Below are positions 26,336-34,197 of a stretch of 64,000 nucleotides of DNA, in pieces. The DNA comes from Planctomycetota bacterium (GTDB taxonomy: Bacteria; Planctomycetota; Planctomycetia; Pirellulales; Lacipirellulaceae). Location: positions 46,325 through 110,324 of the forward strand of contig JAKOXH010000001.1 of NCBI GenBank assembly GCA_029781135.1. Reading direction: 5' to 3'. Within the stretch, counting starts at the first letter, position 1; each line of letters starts with the position of its first letter. Position numbers and translations under genes: made by a program. The notes under the pieces are model-generated. The model did no database searches. It was not told where the DNA came from and saw nothing but the letters and a program-made list of their open reading frames with translations.

Positions 26336-26863
26336 ATGCGTCACGTCCTTTCCGCCACGGTGCAAAACGTTCCCGGCGTGCTCGCCCATGTGGCCGGCAT
26401 GTTCGCCTCGCGCGGCTTCAACATCGATAGCCTCGCCGTCGGCGAAACCGAAGACCCCCGCCTCTCGCGGATGACCTTCGTGGTCGTCGGCGACGACAGC
26501 GTCCTCGAGCAAGTCCGCAAGCAGCTCGAAAAAATCGTCACCGTCGTGCGGGTCGAGGATGTCAGCTCCCACGACCACGTCGAACGCGACCTGATGCTGA
26601 TCAAGGTCCGCATGAAGCCCGGCCAGCGGGCCGAAATCCGCGAACTGGCCGATATCTTCCGCGGTCGCATCGTCGACGTTTCGCACGATCAGGTCGTCGT
26701 CGAAATCTCGGGGCAGGAAAAGAAGCTGGAAGCGTTCATCGACCTCATGCGCCCGTTCGGCATCGTCGAACTGGTGCGCTCCGGCCGCATCGCCATGGTC
26801 CGCAGCATCGACCGCAGCAACAACAGCACCACCGGCTCCCGCAAAGTTGCGGCAAAAGCCTAA
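26336..26863 (+). CDS. ilvN: Acetolactate synthase small (regulatory) subunit
   Basis: 175-residue regulatory subunit of branched-chain amino acid synthesis. The N-terminal ACT domain (MRHVLSATVQNVPGVLAHVAGMFASRGFNIDSLAVGETEDPRLSRMTFVV) binds the feedback inhibitor valine, and the C-terminal domain contacts the catalytic subunit (VRMKPGQRAEIRELADIFRGRIVDVSHDQVVVEISGQEKKLEAFIDLMRPFGIVELVRSGRIA). The catalytic ilvB is not in the window. ilvC follows after a 207-bp gap holding an inverted repeat. Confidence 0.95.
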   Translation: MRHVLSATVQNVPGVLAHVAGMFASRGFNIDSLAVGETEDPRLSRMTFVVVGDDSVLEQVRKQLEKIVTVVRVEDVSSHDHVERDLMLIKVRMKPGQRAEIRELADIFRGRIVDVSHDQVVVEISGQEKKLEAFIDLMRPFGIVELVRSGRIAMVRSIDRSNNSTTGSRKVAAKA

Positions 26864-26886
26864 CGAGTACTTCACCAAACCAATTC

Positions 26887-27049
26887 GCCACAGAGGACAC
26901 AGAGCCCACAGAGAAGACAAATAATGTTCAATGCAAAATGATAAATGCAAAATAACAAAAGCAGATGGTGTGCTGCATTTTTCATTTTGCATTGAATATT
27001 TTGCATTTTTCATTTTCCGACTCTCAGTGATCGCTGTGACCTCTGTGGC
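26887..27049. repeat. Nested inverted repeat between ilvN and ilvC
   Basis: The outer arms GCCACAGAGG (26887-26896) and CCTCTGTGGC (27040-27049) enclose A/T-rich inner iterations of ATGCAAAATG-like and CATTTTGCAT-like sequence in inverted order (about 26925-27018). It is markedly more AT-rich than flanking genes. It would lie inside an ilvN-ilvC transcript as a long hairpin. Confidence 0.75.
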
Positions 27050-27070
27050 TTAATCCCTCGGAAAGCACCA

Positions 27071-28078
27071 ATGGCAGCCACGATTTACTACGACAAAGAC
27101 GCAGACCTCTCGGCCCTCAAAGGCAAGACGGTGGCCATTATTGGCTACGGGTCCCAAGGCCACGCCCAGGCCCAAAACCTTCGCGATAGCGGCGTCCACG
27201 TCGTCATCGGCCAGCGCCCCGGCGGCAAGAACTACGACCTCGCCATCAGCCACGGTTTCAAGCCGCTGAGCGCCGCCGACGCCACCAAGGTCGCCGACGT
27301 CATTAACATCCTCGTTCCCGATGAACTCCAGGGCGACCTCTTCAAGAACGAAATCGAACCCAACCTGCGGCCGGGCAACATCCTCATGTGTTCGCACGGC
27401 TTCAACATCCACTTCGGCTTCATCAAGCCGCCGAAGGGCGTCGATGCCCTGCTCGTCGCCCCCAAAGGCCCCGGCCACCTCGTCCGCAGCGAATTCGTCG
27501 CCGGCGGCGGCGTGCCCTGCCTCATCGCCACCAGCGAAGGCGCGAGCGGGGAAACGTTCAAGGTCGGCCTCGCCTATGCCAAGGGCATCGGCGGCACGCG
27601 CGGCGGCGTCATCAAAACCACCATCGCCGAGGAAACCGAAACCGACCTCTTCGGCGAACAAGCCGTCCTCTGCGGCGGCGCCAGCGCCCTCGTGAAAGCG
27701 GGTTTTGAAACGCTGGTCGAAGCCGGCTATCAGCCAGAAATGGCCTACTTCGAGTGCATGCACGAGCTCAAGCTCATCGTCGACCTGTTCTACCAGGGCG
27801 GCCTCAACTACATGCGCTACAGCGTCAGCAACACGGCCGAATACGGCGACTACACCCGCGGCCCGCGCATCATCACCGCCGAAACCAAGCAGGAAATGAA
27901 AAAGATCCTCAAGGAAGTGCAGGACGGCACCTTCGCCAAGGAATGGATCAACGAAGCCAAATCCGGCGGCAAGAACTTCAAAGCCATGCGCGAGAAGGAC
28001 AAGAACCACCCCGTCGAAGTCACCGGCGCCAAGCTCCGCAAACTCATGTCCTGGATCAACGCCAAGGAAGTCGACTAA
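27071..28078 (+). CDS. ilvC: Ketol-acid reductoisomerase
   Basis: 335-residue enzyme for the second common step of valine and isoleucine synthesis (acetolactate to dihydroxyisovalerate). Short class I form: Rossmann [34 protein letters not shown] with [21 protein letters not shown], and the knotted domain carrying the Mg ligands ([31 protein letters not shown]). The cofactor loop reads [10 protein letters not shown] rather than the more usual Ser-containing NADPH loop, so the cofactor preference deserves testing. Confidence 0.97.
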   Translation: MAATIYYDKDADLSALKGKTVAIIGYGSQGHAQAQNLRDSGVHVVIGQRPGGKNYDLAISHGFKPLSAADATKVADVINILVPDELQGDLFKNEIEPNLRPGNILMCSHGFNIHFGFIKPPKGVDALLVAPKGPGHLVRSEFVAGGGVPCLIATSEGASGETFKVGLAYAKGIGGTRGGVIKTTIAEETETDLFGEQAVLCGGASALVKAGFETLVEAGYQPEMAYFECMHELKLIVDLFYQGGLNYMRYSVSNTAEYGDYTRGPRIITAETKQEMKKILKEVQDGTFAKEWINEAKSGGKNFKAMREKDKNHPVEVTGAKLRKLMSWINAKEVD

Positions 28079-28204
28079 CCACAAAGCCGCGGCCTCTGCC
28101 CGCAGTCTCCCCACAAAGCTGCGACCAGTGGTTGCGGGATTGTGCGCTACAAACGTACAATTTCGGCACCTTCGTGCGGTCCATCACTCGCCGCTGCCTA
28201 ATTC

Positions 28205-28903
28205 CTACTGCCGTATGTGGTTTAACGGCACCCAGTCGCCGGGGGCTCGCTCGTACGACCAGAATTGCCAGCCATTGGTGGGACGCTTCCGTACGGCATT
28301 CCCGGCCGCCGACGGTGTCCGGTACACGATGCCGTCAAATAGAATCGTTCCATCGCGACGGATTCTAGCGCGGTAAAGCTTTCCTTTGTATCGTACACGC
28401 AGCCGAATAGGGGCAGCGACATACGCGGCTAACGGAGTTGAAGCCCCGTTGGAATCTTCCAAAGAAACCACCTTGGTTTCTTTGCCCTTCAATCGCCTGA
28501 TCGGAACTAGCGATCGTTCTTGCGCGCGGTGATGCAAACGCAGGTCTCGCCGCAATTGTATGGCGAGGTTTTGCGATCTTACGAACTTCCCACCGACTCG
28601 ATTGCCGGAAGGGCTCACGATTCGCAAGAGTAGCGTTTCGAGTTCCTTAATGCCTCGATTATCGATCGTCAAATAGACGCTGAAATGATCCCAACTGTCT
28701 TTGTGACGATCGTGCAAATGCCGGTGCAAGCGCGTTCGCAGGTTGCTCGCCAGCCCAACGTACTGTAGCTTTCCACGGCGATAGAGCGCATATATTCCAT
28801 GCCGGCCGCGGATGTAGCGCCGAATGATCTCGTGGTATTGTTCTAACGCGTCACGCGAAATGTATTCAAGATGCTGGCATACAATTTGGGTTAGTCTTTT
28901 CAT
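28205..28903 (-). CDS. GIY-YIG nuclease domain fused to a RAMA-like domain
   Basis: 232-residue protein. The GIY-YIG pattern is at residues 36-63 (GIYALYRRGKLQYVGLASNLRTRLHRH) with a Glu in GIKELETLLL. A basic linker follows, then a C-terminal domain (KGKLYRARIRRDGTILFDGIVYRTPSAAGNAVRKRPTNGWQFW) resembling the RAMA domain associated with restriction and methylation enzymes. This suggests a DNA-acting, perhaps modification-sensing, nuclease. No methylase or other defence gene is adjacent. It is convergent with ilvC. Confidence 0.7.
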   Translation of the reverse strand: MKRLTQIVCQHLEYISRDALEQYHEIIRRYIRGRHGIYALYRRGKLQYVGLASNLRTRLHRHLHDRHKDSWDHFSVYLTIDNRGIKELETLLLRIVSPSGNRVGGKFVRSQNLAIQLRRDLRLHHRAQERSLVPIRRLKGKETKVVSLEDSNGASTPLAAYVAAPIRLRVRYKGKLYRARIRRDGTILFDGIVYRTPSAAGNAVRKRPTNGWQFWSYERAPGDWVPLNHIRQ

Positions 28904-29065
28904 GACAAGGCAATGCCCGATTGACTACGCGATCGTCGCACTCGATTATAACTCCAATCGAAATTCGGTGCGCAATCTCTCCCCGATCGTATGGTGTACA
29001 ATGTCCGCCAAATTCTGCATCACCTCGCGCTTTGCCCCCACTCGCCCCGAAGCTAAAATACACTT

Positions 29066-29341
29066 ATGACCATCCAAGTTCATGCTACTTACCGTGCTGG
29101 TGCGATCCACCCCGACGAGCCTCTCGGCTTGCCCGAGAATACCGAGGTGGATGTCATCGTCGTCCCCGCCGCCACCTCGATGCCCGCCGCACCGCAGCCC
29201 GAAGACCTTGATGCCATCCGCCCCAAGTCTCCGAAATTCACGTCCGAACAACTTCGTGCCCTGATCGCCAAGAATGCGGTTCACGTCGGCACATTACCAC
29301 TCGACTTTTCACGCGAAGATATCTATAGCGACCACGACTAA
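29066..29341 (+). CDS. DUF104/AF2212-like antitoxin
   Basis: 91-residue protein whose N-terminus (IQVHATYRAGAIHPDEPLGLPENTEVDVIV) is the compact beta fold of DUF104-type antitoxins. The C-terminal part (FTSEQLRALIAKNAVHVGTLPLDFSREDIYSDHD) is an acidic toxin-binding tail. Its stop overlaps the toxin ATG in TAATG. A possible -10 TAAAAT lies only about 7 bases before the ATG, so the message may be leaderless. Confidence 0.8.
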   Translation: MTIQVHATYRAGAIHPDEPLGLPENTEVDVIVVPAATSMPAAPQPEDLDAIRPKSPKFTSEQLRALIAKNAVHVGTLPLDFSREDIYSDHD

Positions 29342-29802
29342 TGCGATTCCTCCTCGACACGGGCATTTTGTTGCGATTGATCGATGAGAGCGATCCACCA
29401 CACAATCTAGTGGAATCAGCCGTCGGCAAACTCGGCAACCAGGGTTTTGAGGTATTCATCACCACGCAGAACATCGCCGAGTTCTGGAATGTCGCTACTC
29501 GCCCGAAGGCGAACAATGGCCTGGAATTGCCACCCGCCGAAGTTGCTCACCTGTTCACAAGTTCCATCGAACCGTTGGTCGCTGTTCTGCCAGAACGCGA
29601 ATTGTTCCACAGCGAATTTCGCCGACTCCTCGTCCACTACAACGTCGTCGGCAAACAGGTTCACGACGCCCGGCTGGTCGCAATGATGCTGTCCTGGCAA
29701 GTCACTCACATTCTCACGCTCAACGAGCGCAACTTCCAGCGATTTGGTCCCGAGGGAATCACCGTCGTTTCGCCCCCCACTCTAGTACCGACCGGGTCGT
29801 GA
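29341..29802 (+). CDS. vapC: VapC-like PIN-domain toxin
   Basis: 153-residue PIN ribonuclease. All acidic positions look intact: Asp in MRFLLDTGILLRLID, Glu in TTQNIAEFWNVATRP, Asp in VHDARLVAMM, and LNERNF near the end. Family members cut tRNA or rRNA to stop growth. Translationally coupled to the DUF104 antitoxin through TAATG. It contrasts with the degenerate PIN protein at 25594. Confidence 0.87.
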   Translation: MRFLLDTGILLRLIDESDPPHNLVESAVGKLGNQGFEVFITTQNIAEFWNVATRPKANNGLELPPAEVAHLFTSSIEPLVAVLPERELFHSEFRRLLVHYNVVGKQVHDARLVAMMLSWQVTHILTLNERNFQRFGPEGITVVSPPTLVPTGS

Positions 29803-29884
29803 ATCATCGCGGGCAGGAAGAAGTGATTGCCAGGAAGGTTCTCGTAACTCGCTCCACGCTCCCACGCCACTTCACCATGATGTC

Positions 29885-32266
29885 CTACGCCTGCCCTTCG
29901 GCCAACAGCCGCGCCGCTTCTTCATCGGAGAGCTTTTCGATTTCAGCCAGGATGGCCGCGAGCTGCTCATCATCGGGCGCGGGCGGCAACGGAGCGCCGT
30001 TCGTCGAGAAGTGTGACGCAGGCGCCTCGGTCGATTCACCAACCCCCAGCGACTGCTCCGCCAAATAGCGCGCCAGCGCCGCGGGCGTCGGGTAGTTCCA
30101 GGCCACAATCGCCGGCAACGGCACCTTGAATTCGTCTTCCAATTCCTGGCTCAACTCGACCGCCGCCAGCGAATCGACGCCGAACTCGGCGAACGGCCGG
30201 TCGCGGGCCACATCGGCCGGGTCCATGCTCAGGCGGTTCACCAGCCACTTGAGGAGCCACTCTTCAATTTGCTCGGCCGCCCGATCGACTTCGAGCGGGC
30301 TCACCGGTCCCTTACGCGGCTGCAACTTCAGTCCTCCGTGTCCGTTCGTTCCAGAATGACCAGAATGATTCGTCGAAACGCCGTGCGGGGCCGCACCATT
30401 CGCCAACGCGGGGAACGGAACTGTCGCCGGCCCACTGGCCTTGCCGTTCCGCTGGCTCACAATGCCCTCGCCATGCACCTGCACGCGCACCGGCTCGCCG
30501 ACCTCTGCCGTCTTCGCCGGCATACGCAGCGCCGGGTTCGTCCACGAGTGCACGACCTTCAGCTCGTCGGCCAGATACTGCTCGCGGCACAAATTCCGCT
30601 GCACCTTGCCGCTCGACGTGATCGGCAGTGACGTCTGACGAATCAGCACGATCGCATACGGATCGAGGTCATGCTGCTCGACAATCGCCCGGCGAATCGC
30701 CTGAATGATTTGATGATGGTCGGCATCGCGGAACTGGCGATCGAGCTGATGCACCACGACCAGCCGCTCGCCGTGCTCATCGCTCAGCGCGAACGCGGCC
30801 CCCGGCATCACGGCCTCGTGGGCTTCTTCGGCCGATTGCTCGATATCCTGCGGATAGTGGTTGCGGCCGCGAATGATGATGACATCCTTCACGCGGCCCG
30901 TGACGTACAGTTCACCATTGCGGAAGAAACCCAAGTCGCCGGTTCGCAGGAAGCAGCCCGCGCGGCCCGGCACCTTGGCACAAAACATCTGTTCGGTTTC
31001 TTCCGGCCGATTCCAGTAACCTTGCGTGAGCGACGGCCCCTGAATGACGATCTCGCCCACGATCCCCTCGGCCACTTCGGTGCCTTCCGCCGGATCGACG
31101 ATCACAATGGTATGGCCAATAACCGGATGTCCGCAACTGACCAGCCGCTGCACCATCGCATCCGGCTCACCGATGGCTGGCGCTACTTGGTGCTGAGCAA
31201 GCGCTGCCCGGTTCACCGGCAGGATGTGCGGTTCCTCGCGAAAATCCGGTCCCGCGATGAGCAGCGTCGCTTCCGCTAGCCCGTAGCACGGATAGAACGC
31301 CCGCATTTTGAAACCCGCCGGCGCGAACGCTTCGGCGAAGCTCGTGAGCGTTTCGGCGCGAATCGGCTCGGCCCCGCAGAACGCCAACCGCCAGCGACTC
31401 AGATCAAGCCGAGCACGATCCTCGGCAGTCGTCTTGCGCACACAATACTCGTAGGCGAAATTCGGTGCGCCGGTGATGGTCGCTTTGTAGTCGTGAATCG
31501 CTTGCAGCCACCGCATCGGTCGCTGCAGGAATGAGGTGGGCGACATCAGCACGCTGCGGCCACCTTCATACAGCGGCGAGAGAATGCCGCCGATGAGGCC
31601 CATATCGTGGTACGCCGGCAACCAGAACACGCCGGTCGACGACGCCACATCATCTTCGCTTTCGCCGATGCCAAACGCCCGGCGAATGCATTCCAAATTC
31701 GTGAGCAGATTGGCGTGCGAAACCATCACGCCCTTGGGGTCGCTGGTCGAACCGGAAGTGTATTGGAGGAACGCGAGGTTGCTGCGATCGATTACCGGTC
31801 GCAACCAAAGGTCGGCCAGCTCATCGTTTAATTGGTCCGTGGCGATCCACTGGCTCGTGGCCGCATCGGCCGATAATAAGTCGGGGTCGAGCGTCGTCAG
31901 CGTTTGAGCGGTGGAGAGGGCGATGTGGGCGTCGCAATCCAGGGCAATCCGCTGGAGCCGGGGCATCGGCCGCTTGGGTTTCGGGTACGTCGCCGGCACG
32001 GCAATCACGCCGGCATACAAACAGCCCAAAAACGCTGAAATGAACTCCAACCCGGCCGGGTAAACCAGTAACGCCCGATCACCCGGCGAAAGTTCCAGCT
32101 GCAGCCGGCCAGCGATCATCCTTGCCCGCCGGTCGAGCTCGGCAAACGAGATTTCCGCAATCCCGTCGCGGTCGTCCAGGTAGGCGTAGGCCGTCCGATC
32201 ACCCTGGTCGGCGGCTTGGGCCGCCAACAGGTCGATCATCGTTCGGCATTCGGAATCGGCACGCAT
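29885..32266 (-). CDS. Fatty acyl-AMP ligase fused to an acyl carrier protein (FAAL-ACP)
   Basis: 793-residue loading module. FAAL domain 1-580: LQYTSGSTSDPKG (168-180), FLPAYHDMGLIGG-type FAAL motif near 214-227, TGDLG (442-446) and catalytic Lys554 in SSGKVQR. A linker rich in Pro, Gly, His and Asn (600-655) leads to an ACP (about 660-740) with phosphopantetheine Ser699 in FGVDSLAAVEL. The last 30 residues (LAAILAEIEKLSDEEAARLLAE) resemble the docking helix ending many PKS/NRPS proteins. It should activate a fatty acid and load it for transfer to a PKS/NRPS, but none is encoded nearby. A second possible start is Met10. Confidence 0.9.
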   Translation of the reverse strand: MRADSECRTMIDLLAAQAADQGDRTAYAYLDDRDGIAEISFAELDRRARMIAGRLQLELSPGDRALLVYPAGLEFISAFLGCLYAGVIAVPATYPKPKRPMPRLQRIALDCDAHIALSTAQTLTTLDPDLLSADAATSQWIATDQLNDELADLWLRPVIDRSNLAFLQYTSGSTSDPKGVMVSHANLLTNLECIRRAFGIGESEDDVASSTGVFWLPAYHDMGLIGGILSPLYEGGRSVLMSPTSFLQRPMRWLQAIHDYKATITGAPNFAYEYCVRKTTAEDRARLDLSRWRLAFCGAEPIRAETLTSFAEAFAPAGFKMRAFYPCYGLAEATLLIAGPDFREEPHILPVNRAALAQHQVAPAIGEPDAMVQRLVSCGHPVIGHTIVIVDPAEGTEVAEGIVGEIVIQGPSLTQGYWNRPEETEQMFCAKVPGRAGCFLRTGDLGFFRNGELYVTGRVKDVIIIRGRNHYPQDIEQSAEEAHEAVMPGAAFALSDEHGERLVVVHQLDRQFRDADHHQIIQAIRRAIVEQHDLDPYAIVLIRQTSLPITSSGKVQRNLCREQYLADELKVVHSWTNPALRMPAKTAEVGEPVRVQVHGEGIVSQRNGKASGPATVPFPALANGAAPHGVSTNHSGHSGTNGHGGLKLQPRKGPVSPLEVDRAAEQIEEWLLKWLVNRLSMDPADVARDRPFAEFGVDSLAAVELSQELEDEFKVPLPAIVAWNYPTPAALARYLAEQSLGVGESTEAPASHFSTNGAPLPPAPDDEQLAAILAEIEKLSDEEAARLLAEGQA

Positions 32267-32529
32267 GATAGGGAAAGCAAAAACTCGCGACTTCCGTTAA
32301 AACTGCGGAAGCTAGAAGCTTTGAGTAGTCAGAACCGGAATCTTGGCCTGTAGCGCGTCCGATCGCTAACCAGCACCGCTGGTCCCTCTTGAACCGCATC
32401 GGAAAATGCCAGCGTCCAAACCAGCAACTTTGATTAGCATGGTAGAACCTCTATTCTAGGTGTTATCCCGGGGCTCGGAAAGGACCGCCCACGGCGTACG
32501 GTTTCACGCAAATCTGCCGGAATTTCTCG

Positions 32530-33345
32530 GTGTTTACGTCAATTTCCCGCTCGCAATTAAACGATGAGACCGCCATCCGGCTGGTTTGCCTACCCTACGC
32601 GGGTGGAGGGACGGCGTCGTATCACAAGTGGCGGCCCCACATGCTCTTACGGGTCGACCTGCTGCCTGTTTCACTGCCGGGCCACGACGGCCGGCTGAAG
32701 GAGGCTCCCTACACCGATCTCAAAGCACTGGCCAACGCCTTGCGGGAGGATCTGAGCCGATTTGCCCTGGATAAGCCGTACGTGCTGATGGGCCACAGCA
32801 TGGGGGCGGTGCTAGCATTCGAAATGGCGCGGTCGCTACGGCGGCACGGACACCGGCTGCCAGAACTGCTGATCGCGACCGGCTGCCCGCCGCCGCATTT
32901 GATCGCCGTGAAGCAGCCGCTGCACACGTTGCCAGATGATGAACTGCAAAACGTCCTGCAAGCTCGCTACGGTGGGATTCCGAAGGTCGTGCGCGACAAT
33001 CCGGAGCTATGGAGGATCCTGGTGAAACCGATGCGTGCCGACTTCGAGATGATCGACAAGTACGTTTACGAGGAAGAGCCGCCGTTCGATGTACCGCTGC
33101 TGGTGCTTGGCGGGACCGAGGACGCGGCCGTGCCGGCCGGCAAATTGATGGATTGGCGACGCCACACGACGCAGGAATGCAGCATCCGGCTGCTGCCGGG
33201 GAATCACTTCTTCGTGTTCAATGGCGGGCCTGCGACGGAAAGCGGCGGCGACATTAATCGCGACGAACCGACGCCCGCGCTGCGGGTAATTCTGCAGCGC
33301 TTAGAACAGTGTGTCGAGAAGATCGACGGGCCACCAAACGCATGA
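32530..33345 (+). CDS. Type II thioesterase of PKS/NRPS type
   Basis: 271-residue alpha/beta hydrolase that clears wrong acyl groups from carrier proteins. GTG start at 32530. The N-terminus LVCLPYAGGGTASYHKW is the family hallmark; the triad is Ser90 (GHSMG), Asp198 (GGTEDAAVP) and His226 (LPGNHFF). It is divergent from the FAAL-ACP gene across a 263-bp gap and 21 bp upstream of the phosphopantetheinyl transferase, so the three form one functional locus. Confidence 0.92.
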   Translation: MFTSISRSQLNDETAIRLVCLPYAGGGTASYHKWRPHMLLRVDLLPVSLPGHDGRLKEAPYTDLKALANALREDLSRFALDKPYVLMGHSMGAVLAFEMARSLRRHGHRLPELLIATGCPPPHLIAVKQPLHTLPDDELQNVLQARYGGIPKVVRDNPELWRILVKPMRADFEMIDKYVYEEEPPFDVPLLVLGGTEDAAVPAGKLMDWRRHTTQECSIRLLPGNHFFVFNGGPATESGGDINRDEPTPALRVILQRLEQCVEKIDGPPNA

Positions 33346-33366
33346 GCCGCCGAGGTGAAGAGTTAC

Positions 33367-34122
33367 ATGGAACTTGATTGGCCACGATGCGCATCGCCGC
33401 CGAAGCTGCACGCTGATGAAGTTCACGTGTGGGCCGTGCCGCTGGATGTCGAGCGACCTGTGCTCCACTCGTTTGCCGAACTGCTGTCGGCGGATGAGCG
33501 GCGGCGGGCCGAGCGATTTCACTTCGAACATGTCCGACGACGATTCATCGGTTCGCACGGTGCATTGCGGCAGTTGTTGGGACGGTATCTTGACATCGAG
33601 CCGGCCGACGTCGCGTTCGCGACGGATGACCGAGGAAAGCCGCGGATTGTTAACGCAATTAGCGCAGAGTCAACTTGTGATCTGCGCTTCAACCTCTCGC
33701 ATTCGGGTGAGTTGGCACTCATCGCGATTGCTGCAGGGGCGGAGGTTGGAGTCGATGTGGAACAGATTCGAGTGGTCAGCAACATCGAGCGCCTCGCGCG
33801 GCGGTACTTTCACGCGGCGGAAGCCGAAGAAGTGCTCGCGGCCGAAGGTGATCAGCGCGAAGCGCTGTTCATGCGCTGTTGGACTGCCAAGGAAGCGGTC
33901 GTGAAGGCGTATGGCAGCGGAATCGGAACGGGGTTGAATCGATTCCGTGTTCCGCTGGAGCCGTCGTTTGCGGCTTCAATTGACCTCTCAGCGTTGCCGC
34001 AGCCGTTCTTCCTGGACACCCGATGTTGGCTGTCGCGCCTGACTCCGCGCGAAGGTTACGCCGCTGCCTGCGTACTCGTCGGTGACGAGCGAAGAGTTCG
34101 CTGTTTTGAATTTTCAGCGTGA
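33367..34122 (+). CDS. 4-prime-phosphopantetheinyl transferase (Sfp type)
   Basis: 251 residues; transfers phosphopantetheine from CoA to carrier-protein serine, most likely Ser699 of the FAAL-ACP. Motifs: FNLSHSGE (108-115), VGVDVEQ with Mg-binding Asp130 and Glu132, and WTAKEAVVK (172-180). I chose ATG 33367 because GAGGTGA (33353-33359) is a strong ribosome-binding site 7 bases before it; the upstream GTG at 33355 overlaps that site. Second gene of the thioesterase operon. Confidence 0.93.
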   Translation: MELDWPRCASPPKLHADEVHVWAVPLDVERPVLHSFAELLSADERRRAERFHFEHVRRRFIGSHGALRQLLGRYLDIEPADVAFATDDRGKPRIVNAISAESTCDLRFNLSHSGELALIAIAAGAEVGVDVEQIRVVSNIERLARRYFHAAEAEEVLAAEGDQREALFMRCWTAKEAVVKAYGSGIGTGLNRFRVPLEPSFAASIDLSALPQPFFLDTRCWLSRLTPREGYAAACVLVGDERRVRCFEFSA

Positions 34123-34197
34123 TTCATCCGCATTTTAGTTGAATTAGGCTCGCGATCGCATTCCCATCAGGGCGATTTACCGTCCTTGGCAACGCTA

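Noticed and set aside
26177..27013. 278-codon minus-strand frame opposite ilvN
   Set aside because: Antisense to ilvN, whose ACT domain is clear; it also runs through the repeat.
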